Shown here one piece after another: positions 10,884-24,290 of a stretch of DNA of 64,000 nt; the first letter of the stretch is position 1, and each line of letters starts with the position of its first letter. Both the position numbers and the translations under genes were made by a program. The notes under the pieces are model-generated. The model saw only the letters and a list, made by a program, of their open reading frames with translations. It did no database searches and was not told where the DNA came from. This DNA comes from Welwitschia mirabilis (Eukaryota > Gnetophyta > Gnetopsida > Welwitschiales). The stretch covers positions 120,680,269 through 120,744,268 of the forward strand of contig JBOZIK010000001.1 of assembly GCA_051453625.1 (NCBI GenBank). The letters are read 5' to 3'.

Positions 10884-13019
10884 CAAATAGCATATGCTAA
10901 AACAATTCCTTGCTTTTGCATGGGGGTAAAGGATGGAATGCAATACTAAGTTTTAAATATAACTACCTAAAGATATGATATTTCATCTTTTCATGTAATT
11001 TAATAGAAGTAGTCTTAAATCATTTTTTACATCATGAATATGTATTACCTTTATCAATGAATCTAAAAAAATCCATAATACATACTCAATGAAAGATCAC
11101 TGAATGTGAAAGTAAAGAGAAACTAGAAGAAAGCATGCAATATTGAGAAACTTGGTTAATGCACTTAGTTATTATATATTTAACCATTTTAAATAATCTT
11201 AAAGTAAGGATTTTGTTCTAAAATTCTATTTATTAATTTACCTTAAATATGTTCGTCCTATTCTATATTTTATATTTAAACCTTATGTTAATTACATAAG
11301 AAGAGATTATCCTCTTCTTAAGAATTATTCAAGTTTAATCCCATAATGGGATTATGTATAACATCAATTCCATCTAGAATATTCAACATTCACTTCTAGG
11401 TAATGTTCAAAAATTGAATTTATCCTTAACAAATAATGTTCTTATAATATTGATAAACTCATGCTAGAAGAATTTAACTCTTATGATTAGTTGTAAATGC
11501 TAATAGAGCTGAAACAATATCCTCAAAAAGTTCATTAATTAAAGGAGTAGTTATAATGTCATGTAGTATGACTTTGTGTTACAATTCAAAAGTGTTTATT
11601 TATGGTAGTTATAGAGTACTATGAACTAGTTAATGTTAGGTTTATAAGAGATAGTATTTACATTTAATATCTATGAAGGCTAAATTTAGATAAACTTAAG
11701 GGTGTCATATCCTATGCACTTCCTATTATTTATTGATCCCATGATAAATTATTAGATGAAACTTATTAGATAAAATTAGAGAAATAAAGATAAAATATTA
11801 ACATAAGTAAAATAATAGTGAAGAAATTTATAATAAAAATTCAAGGGTTTAAATAAAAGATACATAGTGAGAAAATTATAAATTTTCTAAGATATTCACA
11901 AGTCATGCCTATAATTCTGTAAACATGAACCCATCAATGTATTATACTAATTACAAATGTAACTACATGCTCATCTACTTTCTTGATATTGATTAATTTA
12001 ACTCTTGAGATATTAATTTTATGTTAGTCATTAAAAGTCAAAAATCTTCATATTCCTCTAGACCACAATAGAATAACTAGATTATTTTCTCATTTCATAT
12101 ATTATTTGGAACTCCTGCTACTAATTCCCCAAATATTTCATATGAATAGAATAAAAATATACTAAATATATAGATCCTACATCTTAACAATGAATTACAA
12201 ATGTTTAATGAATAATGTTATAATATAATATTTTGAGTAATTACATAGAAATAGTACTTCATAAATGGATAGGTAATATATATATGTAAAGCATACAAGA
12301 AAATATTTGTATTCCTACTTAACTCTGCAAAGATACAAATCATACATGTAGTATTTTATGTTTTTCCCTAATTGTATAATTTTTTATTTTCTATGTAAAG
12401 TTGTCTTTAGACATAGCCTTATATTTTAATTTGAAGCTTGTTATTTTTCATATCTTTTATTATTCATGCTTTTATCTTTTCTTTTCCCTAAAAATCATTT
12501 TACACAGTAGATTCTTATGTGGATTATTACAACTTTGAAGCTAAATTCTTTAATGTAATAATGTTGGAAGGAAAAAAGATTTAAAAATAACATAAACATG
12601 GCATAAATCAAACACCAAAGTCATGGTTAACATTTGTATTAATAATCTTCCTAATATCAAACATTAATAAAGTTAAAATATAACATTATTTCATAGAAAT
12701 CATATTAAGATAAATAAGGAAATACATGGGCAATGAAATAATTATGAAATTAATTTTTAAGATCAATGAAAATTATGTACAATTACTTATTTAGATGAGA
12801 AAGTATTGATTTAATATATGCCTTAAGCTTAGGCTACATTATCTAGTTATACTTAATTGAAAGTAAAGAACATTTATTATTAATAAAAACATCTTCTATC
12901 TCATTCTATGACATAATTTTAGAAACCTATCATTTATCATTTATTGACTAATCATTAGTTAAGTTTATAAGTAAAAAATATCATTTCAATTTGATTTAAC
13001 TAACTCAAAATGTCCTTCC
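10884..13019 (-). other. 3' region of old element Z1
   Basis: About 2.1 kb between the integrase relic and the Y1 LTR, collinear with 36530-38769. I find no readable domain. In element C the equivalent interval between integrase and 3' LTR is also long (about 2.7 kb) and non-coding as far as can be seen. The first bases after the LTR, CAAAT, may be the Y target duplication (AAAAT lies left of Y2 at 30054-30058). Confidence 0.5.
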
Positions 13020-13985
13020 CATTTAGTGATGTTGTATAATAAGAATTTATCACTTGACTTGAAATCATCATTTTAATTTTCTTGTCATCATGATACTAGA
13101 AGTACTTCTTTATGATTTATTATCAATTCACTACACTATGTATTATCTTATCTAACTTCTTAAGTTTCAAAATTCATTTTATAGCACTATCTTCATTGTT
13201 AAGATTTAATGTTTGCATTAACTTCTAAGAATAATTTTTAATTTATATTATTACAAAGCATTTCTTCTATATATGAATTAGTACAAAGTATAGCATAATA
13301 AATTTTTTCATATTGTATTACACTTCCCTATTATTGTATTCAACTTTTTATGTCACTTTATATTGGAGCTATTAGTTTTGTATAGTGCTCATTTAATTCC
13401 TTTATTATAATATTCAACTTAGTTATTAGTTCATAAAATACAAGTAGTTATGATCTTGTGAGTAATTCTTACTAACTTCATTAATTTTTTCATGAACTAG
13501 TTAATAAAATATGTTTCTTAATTACTAGTAAAGACATATAGATAATTAAATTATTTAAAATATGTTTTTGAAAAAAATTAACAATAGTCTAGACATCATT
13601 TTTTTTAGTTGCCTTAACCTCTACCCATTTTATCACATAATCGATACATACAATAATGTGTTAATAGTTATTTAACTTGGGAAAATGTCTAGAAAGTTAA
13701 TTCTTCATACACCAAATGGTTCATACTTAAGAATCATATCTAAGAGCATTTTAACATTATTAAAGGGTTCTTCTAATCATTAACAATAGTCATATTTTGT
13801 GACATAATCATAATAATCCTTGAATAAAGTTTTTTTAATATAATCCACTTTATAAAACATTGTGAGCTATCTTATTTCTACTAAATTATCCTCTAGATTT
13901 TCTATTATGATACATTTACAAAATAGAGGATGTAATGTTGTATGATTTTAGCTTTGAAAATATGATATAAAAATGACTTTAAAAA
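13020..13985 (-). pseudogene. Integrase relic of element Z1
   Basis: Paralogue of the better preserved Z2 integrase (38770-39710). Sense reading shows the core start HIIVCIDYVIKWVEVKATK (about 13690-13620), then VNFFQKHI, and at about 13090-13025 the C-terminal DFKSSDKFLLYN, matching the Ty3 integrase pattern (D/E)F-x2-G/S-D-x-(V/F)LLYNS. Stops and frameshifts abound. It belongs to an older Ty3 element distinct from A and C. Confidence 0.75.
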
Positions 13986-14690
13986 AAATGTAAATTTTAA
14001 GTTTCTTTACAAACATCTATTTATCTTTACTTAATTAATGTTGCAGTGTGAATTTATATAATCTTTAAGTCATTAGGCAAAACTATAAATTACAATACTT
14101 ATAGAAAACATGCACTAGTATAGATGAGATTTAACCTAAATGACATAATCCATTTGAAGGCACTAGGCTAGAAGTTATAGAACTGATTTCACAAAGTATT
14201 TTTAATCTTTTCTATTTCAATAAATTAAAGTAAATAATAATGTAAATATAATGCAATGATGAATGATGGTGAAAATGTAATGGTGGAAGACAAGTGATAT
14301 GGATTTTATTTTAACTCTAATCCTCCTATCACAAGAACTATTTATTTATAAATTATATCAACTAGGAAGAGTCCCACTATTTGTTCCTAACCAACATAAA
14401 CTATAACAATTATTAAATATAATATTGATAATGCAATATGGAATTGGAATGAAATAGCAATACAAAAGTAAACTAATAAAGTCAACCTTAACAAAGGTTA
14501 CCCTTATGATCTAAATAAATTGTAGAATTATCACTAAACTATAATTAACTTAAATCATAAGGGAAATTTACATAATTGTAGTGAAAAGAGGAATTGAATT
14601 AATCATGAACTTTTACATCCACTTACAATAAAGTATCAGCACCTCAATGAAGGATACTCAGCCCAATACCAAGGTAAACTTCCTATGTAG

Positions 14691-14790
14691 NNNNNNNNNN
14701 NNNNNNNNNNNNNNNNNNNNNNNNNNNNNNNNNNNNNNNNNNNNNNNNNNNNNNNNNNNNNNNNNNNNNNNNNNNNNNNNNNNNNNNNNN
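14691..14790. other. Assembly gap of exactly 100 N with duplicated flanks
   Basis: The 46 bases before the gap (14645-14690) recur immediately after it (14791-14836) with one mismatch. This is the signature of two contig ends that overlap but were not merged, or of a join through two different LTR copies. Confidence 0.92.
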
Positions 14791-14923
14791 CAATGAAGGA
14801 TACTCAGCCCACTACCAAGGTAAACTTCCTATGTAGCTATTATATGGATCTCTTATCCTTCAATCTTCCATCACAAGAACATCAGATACAAAAGATGAAA
14901 AACAAAGTGAAGAAAAGAGAGGG

Positions 14924-14931
14924 TATTTATA
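14924..14931 (-). promoter_or_regulatory. LTR TATA box (LTR B)
   Basis: TATAAATA on the minus strand, same context as at 6824-6831. Confidence 0.6.
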
Positions 14932-15046
14932 GTTTTACATTGAGGTTCTAGAAGCTCAACCCTCGAAGTCAAAGAAGAAACCCTAGTAGCCAAAATGGGT
15001 CTCCTGACTCCATTACAAAGATAATTTTTTCATCCAGAGAAAATAT

Positions 15047-15202
15047 TTGTCATCTTAACTATCATGGCGATGATAATAGAGATATCATTTCATGTCAAAA
15101 CGTGGTCCATGAGCTTCAAGCCCTGTAGTCACTCTGCAAACTCCCTCCATGCCAATATTTCTATCATCTTATTTGTCGTGGGAACAACAAAAGGGACGAC
15201 AG
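15047..15202. repeat. Two hairpin modules in LTR B
   Basis: Modules at 15047-15088 and 15160-15202. The first pairs TCATC with GATGA; the second keeps the 3' repeat GGGACGACAGG. Confidence 0.5.
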
Positions 15203-15438
15203 GCTTCTTCATCTTCTATCTCAAAGAGAAATAAGTCTTCTCCAGGGTAAATCCTTCTTTCAAAGTATAAAGTATTAGAATAAGCCTAAGATGCCTCCAA
15301 ATATGCTAAGAATTACATGTTTTGGTGATCATCCTATTACTTCTCCATAATAACTAAAATTGCATCCAAACCTGTATAAATATTCTATAAAAGCACTTAA
15401 AATACACCATCAAATTCCTACAAATTGGCATCGCAACA

Positions 15439-17349
15439 TGTTATATGTCTATTTATTTAATATTTTTTGATTAAAAAATAGTACTCTAGATAAACATTAA
15501 TTTTAAAACTTTTAATCTATGTAAATAGAATCCTGATTTTAAAGTTTATTTGCTTTATCAAATTTACTTTTTGCATAATTATTATACATCATCTAGAATT
15601 TAATGCATACATGTTAATCATCTACTTGTTAATGTAAGTACTTTTATAAAGCATTTAATTAAAATATGTCCTCCTTATCTTATAATTCTTCTAATTAAAG
15701 TATGCTTTGTGGTTGATATCTTAAAACTACAAGAAATACTTAGAGTTCTATTCCTTTTTTCTTTTTCCCCTTTTGTTTAATCTACATAAGTCATGAATCA
15801 TTTTACTATAGTTCTAATTCTTCTTAATTCTTTATAGTTTAGTCTTTGCTTTTCTTAAGTTATACAATCCTTGCTCTTGACATGTATATTTATAAAAATG
15901 GCTCTTAGAAATAAAATAATACCTCTTAAGAGACTTGTTCTGTATACTTTATACTTTAGTTGATGAACTAGTTTTTGAATTCATCAAATCAAAATAAATA
16001 GTAGATGAGACTATTGAAGTTCCTTCTGATTTTGAGACTAAAGATACTTAGATAATGCATGAATCTATTAAAGTTATTTTATTAAATCTATATTATAATT
16101 AAAGAAAAAAGGACTTCATGGATAATCCTAGAATCTTTAACAAAGTAGATAGGTTAATACAATAATACTTTCATTTAAGGCTCAAGGATTTAAAAATGAA
16201 AGTTATAAATTAAGATGGTTATTTTAAATATAAATTTTCTAAAATAGATAAGTATCTATAGAATATTAAATAAAATTTAAAGATTATAACTTTAGAGAAT
16301 ATTAAGTACATTCTAAAGATCCTAAGATGTAGATGCAATATGAAATTATCATTTATAAAATTAAATATTCATTAAATTAAGTAATATATAGGTAGAAATT
16401 CTAACATTAGTATTTCCATTATAGGTAATGTGATACTAAATTACTAAAATTATTATCTCTCTTAAGCTAAATTATAATAAGGATAATCCTTGTTTAGGAT
16501 TCTCCATCCACTAACAAGGTTAATAAGAAAGGAAAACAAAGAGATTCTATTCATTACACCCTTTCATAATTCTAATGATTTCAATTTTTCCTAATTTTAC
16601 TCAAATTTTTTCTTTATTTCCATTTTTTCCTATAATTTGATAATGATGAAAGGTTACTTGATTTAATCTATTTTAAGTAATTCTTATATTTGAGGAGTTA
16701 CAATAATTACTATTTTTGGAAAAAGTGCTTATGTTGTTTCTAATAGTGGTTTGTATCTTGATTCTCTTAGGTTGATTTAAAACATAAGGAAAAAAGAATA
16801 TATGCTAACTATTTTGTAATTTAGACATTAAATGTCTTTAGTGAAAATAGAATCATGTAGTGATCATAGACTTTAAAGCATGGTTTAAACTCTCTTTTTT
16901 ACCATTAATAAAGATTTCTTAAAAATACCTATTTAGAATCCTTTTAATTTATCTTTATTTCACTACAAAAGGATATAGTCCCAAAGAAATATTTATCCCT
17001 AGTGAAGTTAAATTTATGGCTTAGAGAAACCATTGAGGTTATTCAAGTCATTACCCACATTACCAACAAAGAGGGCCTCCCCTATGATAGGAAACTTTCG
17101 TATAGTAGAGTTAAGTAGAATAATAACTATACTATTGAACGTCCCTATTGGTAGTATTTGTCATACTTTAGTTCCTTATAAATTTCAAACAAAATAAAGG
17201 GAATTGTTGTGTCTTTAAAGTATATCATCTTGTAAGAATTTTTTAATAAAAAAATATAAGAGAGATTTTGATATATATTATTATGTCTCTTTCTCATTCA
17301 TATTTCCTTTATCAATGGATGTTTTAATAATTTCCAAATTTTATTAAAG
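15439..17349. other. Unassigned AT-rich sequence with plus-strand coding-like patch
   Basis: No recognised domain. On the plus strand, from an ATG at 15898 to about 16350, the translation is unusually rich in charged residues with stops mostly at TAA/TAG. It includes VDRLIQQYFHLRLKDLKMK (one stop read as Gln) and ETIEVPSDFETKD. This could be a decayed gag-like protein of another element, but I do not recognise it. Confidence 0.3.
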
Positions 17350-18140
17350 TTAATGTTGAAAGATAAGAAGAATCTTTTCCATCATAAGTGGATCTTTAAG
17401 ACATTCTAAAATAGAGAGCTCCTTATGATAAACTTTTAACCTATGGTCATTCATAATGTAAGTTCCATTAAGATGTGAAGAATCTATTTTAATAACACTA
17501 TTATTATAAATATTTATCACTCTAAAAGATCTTAACCACTTAGTTGTAAACTTATAATAATAATAATCATATTTAGAATTAAACATTATAAGTTATTAAC
17601 CTACTTTAAAATGTTTAGGTTTGATCTTTTTATTATAGTAAATCTTTATTTTCTCTTGAGTTTTTTTTTTCAATATATATTACCTCTTCTAATATAATAG
17701 ATTTAATTTCTATAACTAGTTTGATAAATATTTATGTAGTTAATTTTAGTATTTTACTCAACATGTGTTTTAATCTTAAATTCTAGGGTAAAACTATAAT
17801 CTAATATAAACTAATTCATATAAAACATATTCTATTATCCTTTCCAACTTATTTGATAGGTCTAAAGAGCTTCATCTAATTTTTTTAACAAATTTATTTT
17901 CTTTCATTAACTCTTTTCAATAACATCTTTTTTATTTTTTATTGGGATTCTTTACTTAACTAATAGAGTGTGGATGATATGATGTAACTAAATGATAAGA
18001 AATTCCTCAACTAGAGATTATCATATGGGGTTCTAAGTCTAGTGATGATGTTTTTATGAAAGAATTAAGTAGTAGGCTTAAAAATACAACTTACAACTAC
18101 TTCTACCTCCATCCATTAGATTAAGTAATTAAAAAAGATA
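17350..18140 (-). pseudogene. Integrase relic of another Ty3 element (W)
   Basis: The frame at 17586-17350 matches the C-terminal part of plant Ty3 integrases: TTKWLRSFRVINIY (family R-W-x-GPF-x-V), SSHLNGTYIMNDHRLKVYH (family GTFKVNGQRLKHY). Upstream in the sense direction come LVTSYHPHSIS near 17990-17960 (family VxTPYHPQTNGQ) and YLI*WMEVEV near 18130-18100 (family YLTKWVEAxA). So core and C-terminal domains of one integrase lie in order, with stops and frameshifts. Upstream sequence to 22 kb shows no RT I can support. Confidence 0.7.
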
Positions 18141-19070
18141 ATTCATTAACAATATTAGTCTATAATATAATTTTATTAGACAAATTGTGAAATAAAAATG
18201 TAAATTTTCAACTATAGAAGTTTTCATCCTAAAAAATTAATTTCAAATCTCAATCATTTATTTTAAATCTATTTTCTTTTTTAATCCTTTATAACATGCT
18301 ATATAATTTTGAGGCCTTGAATGCAGCATTAATTATTTTCTTGCAAAAAGCATTTCTAATTTGTCAGATTATGAGTCAAGTATTTCATTAACATCTACCA
18401 CCTTCTTTTTATGATATCATTCACATCTTATTAAATTTCCAACAAACGGCATAATATGTTACTTCTAAGATTGCAAATATATGAATATTTCATTTGCTTT
18501 TTTTTAATCTAATAGAAATCAACTAAGATAGAGAAATAATTATTATATTTTCTTAGAACATCCCCTGTGTATTTATTTTAAATAGATAAAAAATTAAAAT
18601 TTAAGTCTCTTGAGATATTTATATTTATCCTTTATTTTCCTTTTTTTCTAAAGATTTACAATTTTGGAGGGCATAAATTCATGACTTACTTCAATAATTT
18701 AAATTTATATTCAATTTACTAGTTCATGTTTGTTATAACATAGTGTGTTAAATAATAATTTTAAATCAAATATAATTAACATTATGCAAAATAGTTTGAA
18801 ATACATATTTAAGACATATTATATAAACTATTCTATAAAATTTTATTTTCAAAGTTACCTACATTTACGTATGAGTATTTCCACATATTAAAAGTTTTAT
18901 GTTTGTTCATCATTCATCTTAACTTAATCTCATTTATCTTAATACCATTTTAGAGCATAAAAGAATTTTAAAACCTTTAACATTTTCAACATTATTAAAC
19001 TAGTTGTAATAGTTTTAATACTAGAAATAGGGCATTAAGTTGAAGGATTACATGATAAAATTAAAAACCA

Positions 19071-19088
19071 GAAAAGAAGGGGGGGAAA
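19071..19088 (+). other. 18-base polypurine run with G7
   Basis: An uninterrupted A/G run with seven consecutive G (19079-19085) in very AT-rich DNA. It resembles an LTR-element polypurine tract, but no LTR pair supports that. Confidence 0.3.
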
Positions 19089-19980
19089 CTAGGTTGTAAA
19101 ATATGATCATAGTAGTTCTGATACGAAAAAGATCATGTTAAGTAAAATACCAAAAAATAAAATCAAAACCAACTAAATATTATAAAACCTAGTTTAACAT
19201 CATATAGCTCAAATGATAAGATAGTATTTTAAAGCTTGATGATTAAAATAATTTATTTAATTCATGAAGATTCAAGGAGTTAGATTCATGTTTAATAATA
19301 TGCAGACTAGTTTTTTGCTTCTATTTATGGAGTTAAACAACATCTATTATAAAGATTTAATGTCTTAGCCATAAATTATAACAACATTCAATTACTTGTG
19401 TGGGCTAATATATTAATATACTCTTATGGATGTATAGTCATTAAAACTTGACAAAGCTTTAACACCATAGGTACACATCCTAATAATATTAAGTCATTTG
19501 TTTAAGTGATTATATGATTTTACTTCTTTGTTTGAGAGATTATGTGGTTATACTCCTGTTAATGTAAAGTCACTAAAATTTTTAATATTCCATCATATAC
19601 AAATAAGATTTAAGCATCTCTTAGAATGCCTTTAGATCAATAAAACCATCTATAGCTTTTCAATGGAAATATGAATAAGTGTTTTGCTCCTCTTTTTTTT
19701 AACTTAACAATTTTTATTCAAATTACATAGTAATAATTATTAAGTCATATTTCATGCACTACCACATTTGCCATATATTTTCAATGCATAATAAAGTCTT
19801 ACATTAAAAATGATTTTTGTTATTAAAGGCATTAATTCTTAATTGTTCCTTATTAGTGATATTGTTTACATTGTATTTTTACTAAATTACTATGTTTATC
19901 TTTTTGTAAATCTTACTATTTTAGATTGTATGACTTTAATTACCATGCTGACATTTTGTGATTTTTTCTTTACCACTTTT

Positions 19981-20030
19981 TCCATCTTGTGTTAAATTTA
20001 TTCTTTCCATCTTGTGTTAAATTTATTCTT
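19981..20030. repeat. 25-bp perfect tandem duplication
   Basis: The unit 19981-20005 (starting TCCATCTTGTG, ending TTATTCTT) is repeated exactly at 20006-20030. Perfect identity in otherwise decayed DNA suggests a recent replication-slippage or repair event. Confidence 0.9.
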
Positions 20031-22289
20031 TATTTTAAAAATAAGATTTATTTCACTATTTTTTTCTTTAAATTGTATACACCTCTATACATTTTATTTC
20101 TTTATTTGCTTTCTTGAAAGCTTAAATATCCTAGCTTTACATGTCTTTATGTGTTTTTTTTAAAATATGATTTTTCTTTTATTTCTATCTTGATACTATG
20201 GAAACTTTATCTTTATGTGCATTTTTATACTTTTTTATTTTGATGGCTATAGTGAAGTCATAGGAGCCTAGATTCAATATGTTATGGTGTTGATTTTTTA
20301 ATTTCTTAACATGGTTATTTCTTTGATTACTTTATTGAATCTCTAAAATTCTTAAACTTTTGGTTTATGTGTCTTTCTTATTTATTCTTTGATACATCCT
20401 ATTTCTTACATTGCCTACTTAAAAGGATAGAAACTATAACTATATATAACTTGATTTTATTTTTGGATTCCTTTTTTGATGTGTCTTGTATTTTATGTTT
20501 TGTAGTTGTGTTTATGCCACATCCTTAGTTATGGTTATGTCTTTAGAACTTATGAAATTCATTTGTGTTCTATAGTTTTAATCCATCTTAGCATTTCTTT
20601 TAGTAGAACCCTTTTTCATCTATCATTTTTAAGAAATATTTTTCTAACATAAAGTTTCATTATATGTATCTGTAATATATTTCTATTACCTTTTCTTATT
20701 AAAATTCAAGGACAAATGTTCTTTTTTGTATATGTTTATATGTTAAGTATTATCTTAATCATACTTTTATAGTTTTATTTTATGGTATTTAAAATATAAT
20801 CTTTTTGGCTTTTACATAACATTGTACTCTCTCTATCATAATAGGCCATATTATATGATATCCTCTAGAGTTTTTTAATACCTTTTTTTGATAAATGATG
20901 GACTAAAAGGATGTATTACATTAATATGAGCTTGACTATAGCTATATATTATTAAAAAATTGCAAATAGTTTTATGTTTTTTAATAAATTTTATCAAGTT
21001 TTTAGAACTACACATTTACAAGAGTGTAAATATCATTTTAAAGTGTACATATCATTTTGGTTTCTTCTCACTAAATCCACCATATTACTTTTTTTTTTTT
21101 TTTTGTTAAAATCCTTAGTAGAGATTTTTCTAAGTTGTTCTATTTTCTCTAATTGATATTTTTGAAATTACTCTATTTATGCGCTAAAACAAATGTAATC
21201 TAGACACTAACTTTAGATAAACTTGGCTTAGATGCTACGTTTCACACCTTTATTTTTTTGAAGATATTTTAATATGATTAAGTCCTTTTTATAAAAACTT
21301 GATGAATATGTTTTTTCTTTGTATCCTATCAAGATAGATAGTTATTATAGTTCAAAAATTAGTGTTCTCTCCTAAATGCAGTATCTCAATCTAGTCAAAT
21401 GTTATTACATTACTTTACTTAGAGTAATTTATAAGGGAATAATTAAAATATTTATAATTTCCTTATTACATCCTATTATTTTTTTCTTTTAGTTTTATAA
21501 CTAGATCATTTAATAAAAGTTTTAGACATGGTTCTTTTATCATATTATTTTCCTACTGAAAGCTTTTATTAAATTTACATGTTCACCTTCAAGAGGTTAA
21601 TATCCTTTATTTTGGATTAATTCAAGATGATATAAGTGCCATATTATATAGCAAATTCGCAACACATTATACAATGTAAAGTCTAGGACTTCTAACCACA
21701 TAAGCTAGGTTAGTTAGTGGCATCACACTTTATGCAAAGTTCAAAATTATGCTTGTTATATAGGAGAACAAGCAAATTTAAAGTTGGATCTTCTTTTTAA
21801 ATCATTATATAGAAAATTTACATTTAAATAATTAACTTATTATTGATCTTTTTAATTTTAAGCTTTAAGATATACTTGTTAAATTTATGATGAATTACTA
21901 AATTCAAAGATTTATCAAGTAGAAATTACCCTTTCAAAAAGTAAGATTTGCTGGTTATAAACATAAAATGATAATTTTAAATAAATTTTAAAATTTCTAG
22001 ATTGTTTAGATTGTAAGCATTCAGTTATTACTTCGAAAATTAATGATTAGATCATTTCTAATCATAATATCATTTTCATTATTTTAAAGTAGCATATTCA
22101 CACTATATTCTAATCAACATCTACTAACCATGTTGAGTTTGATTGATTCTCTTTATTTTTTATCTAATGACTATTACTAAAATGCAAAAATTGTTTGATG
22201 TTGATATTACCATTGAAAAATTAAAATAATATTATTTTGATATGATCCCTAGTCATCTTGTTTTGATAGTTTTATAATGGATTTTTATG

Positions 22290-24290
22290 AAGAAACTAGG
22301 ATATGTTAAGTGATTATTGTCTTAATGTCATTAAGAAAGCCATTTGTCAAGTTTGCTGCTCAATATATTAATAAAGGTATCATTCATTTATTACTTAAAT
22401 TAGATGATCCTCATCTTATTATTGATTAGAATCCTCTTACCTTATTCAATATCACCTATATGATTTAAGTCAAGTGCTTATCTCACCTATTTGAAATAAT
22501 TCTTTTTGATATTATCAATAGGGAGTGGAGATGCTTTGTTGTTAGAAGGAATATATTTTTAGATGTTGTGATAACATGATAAGGTCATGAATGAACTATT
22601 TACTCAAACTAAGATATCATCTTTATTAAGATTAATTATAATAAAGCATATGATAAGGTTACATAGAATTTTATTCTTTTGTATGTGAAGAAAATAACTT
22701 TTACCTATAATTTCTTAATAACATGAGATGTTTATTTGCAAATGAAAATTATTATATTACTACTTCCTAAAAGATTAAGTTTTTGTTTTATCATTTAGTG
22801 AGATAAGACTTTCTTTGGCTCCATACCTTTTCAAAATTATAGTTAATTTCCTTTATAATACTATTCAGAAAGATATTAAATAAGGTTTATTTAAGTGAAT
22901 TTATTTACGTGATTCTTTTCAATAGTTATTGATTTTACGTTTTTTTGATGATATTTTCTTTATAATGGTTAATGTTCAATAATCTATCAATTATATTTTA
23001 CTCATATTTAGTAAGATTGTTAGTTTTTAAGAGGTTATGTAAACTAGCAAGAGTCTTTAGTTTATTTAACAAGTAAATATTGTTAATTACTACTTAACTA
23101 TGCATGGCAAATTTTACAAGAAAATAAATTATATAACTTTGAGACATTTCATTTTCCTTTAAAAGTCATGCTTAAAATTTATAATATTTTACATTAAAGA
23201 GAATTACAAAAAAATTATACAAATGGAGGATAAAATATATTTCTCTTAATTGCTAATATTTCGTTTGTAAATCTATCATCACTTTTACTCATGTTTATTA
23301 TTCCTCATGTTGGGATCCTTTAAAATTTTCTTACTCAAATATATGAAATTCTTTGGGAGTTTTATGTGGTCTTTTGTAAAATGGAAAAAATAGCTTTCAT
23401 GGAGTTACCTAGAATATTATGTTTTTCCCTAAAGAAATAATAGGTTTGGGCTTTATTAATTTATATTATCAAAGTATTAGTGTGGCTATCCAATGAGTGA
23501 TATAGTGTTTCCTTACTAGTTATATGCTTTCCAATTTACTTTTTTTATGGTTTAAAAGCCCAATTTTAAAGAATCCAAGAATATGGCAAAACATTCATCT
23601 TATAAATTAGTTTTTCGCTTCTCTAGAGACAAAAATTTAGGACACTTATGTCTTTAAAAGTATTTGGAAGGCTTATAAAATGCTTTATTATTTTATTTCT
23701 TAGGACCATTTAAAAATTTAGGTGAGTTTCTTTATCATGTTATCTTATGGTGATTGTTGCTTTTCCATATGCCTTTAGAAATTACAAAGGTTGGATATAA
23801 TAAGTAATTTAATAAGCTTGATAGAGTTTTAGTAGGTTTATAGGGCTTCTACTAATTTATAAAAATATTTTCTTAAGCTTTATTGATTTCTACATCATGC
23901 ATGTTAAATATCTTAGGATCATTTTATGTACATAGAGTAATTATATTAAAAAGATAGCCTACCTATCATTCCCTTCTCTTTAGTGAAAATTGATCATTTT
24001 TTGATAAGTCATACTAAGATTAGCTCTATTTATAACTAGAAATGGCATGTTTACAAACCCTCTCATTAGTGAATATCTTCCTTTATTAGATTTAGAATAT
24101 TTCAACCCTTTCAAAGATTAATTACTTTCTTTAGCATCTAATGTTTTAAGAACTCATTACTAGGAATTATTTGCATAATTTAGTAGCATCAAGTTTAGGT
24201 TTTATATATTATGACTAGGTAGATGATTTATTACCTATTTTCTCCATTGTTTCCTCATCAATAATGCCTATATTTAGGTTTCTTGTGTTT
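22290..24290 (+). pseudogene. LINE (L1-type) reverse transcriptase relic
   Basis: Plus-strand non-LTR retrotransposon RT with motifs in order: LTLFNITYMI near 22435 (family PISLxNVxYKI); WRCFVVRRNIFLD near 22530 (family GFVPGRxIxDN); KINYNKAYDKV ending 22660 (family KxDxxKAYDxV, RT motif A); FFDDIFFI at 22941-22964 (family FADD, motif C); and PKEIIGLGFINLYYQS from 23428 (family GGLGFxxLxxxN, C-terminal part). Many stops, mostly TAA/TAG. The endonuclease domain and a poly(A) tail are not identified. It is the only recognisable plus-strand pol relic in the window. Confidence 0.78.

Larger units (their letters stand above)
7339..14690. repeat. Segmental duplication, copy 1 (paired with 33664-40420)
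   Basis: The whole stretch from Y1 internal sequence through LTR2, the Z fragment and the left half of an A/C-family LTR is collinear with 33664-40420, at about 88-90% identity by eye. The LTR starts at the same base of Z in both copies (after ATTAA). The duplication therefore post-dates that LTR insertion. Copy 1 is interrupted on the left by element A at 7338/7339. Confidence 0.85.
14039..15438 (-). repeat. A/C-family LTR with internal gap (LTR B)
   Basis: Starts TGTTGCAGTG directly after ATTAA, the same insertion point as element C's 3' LTR at 39768, and ends GGCATCGCAACA. TATA box at 14931-14924; hairpin modules at 15047-15202. No polypurine tract or primer site is visible on either side. 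The base run after 15438 (TGTTATATG) matches neither ATTAA nor the element C interior. The two halves, separated by the 100-N gap, may come from different LTRs. Confidence 0.8.
18141..22289. other. About 4.1 kb with no recognisable gene
   Basis: Strongly AT-rich; the plus strand is T-rich between about 19.7 and 21.2 kb. It presumably holds the rest of element W and possibly the 5' part of the LINE at 22.3 kb, but I cannot read either. Confidence 0.5.

Noticed and set aside
22290-24290. Plus-strand relic as a group II intron or LTR RT
   Set aside because: The motif set (KAYDKV, FFDD, GLGFINLYY) and order are those of plant LINEs, and no LTR or intron structure is present.
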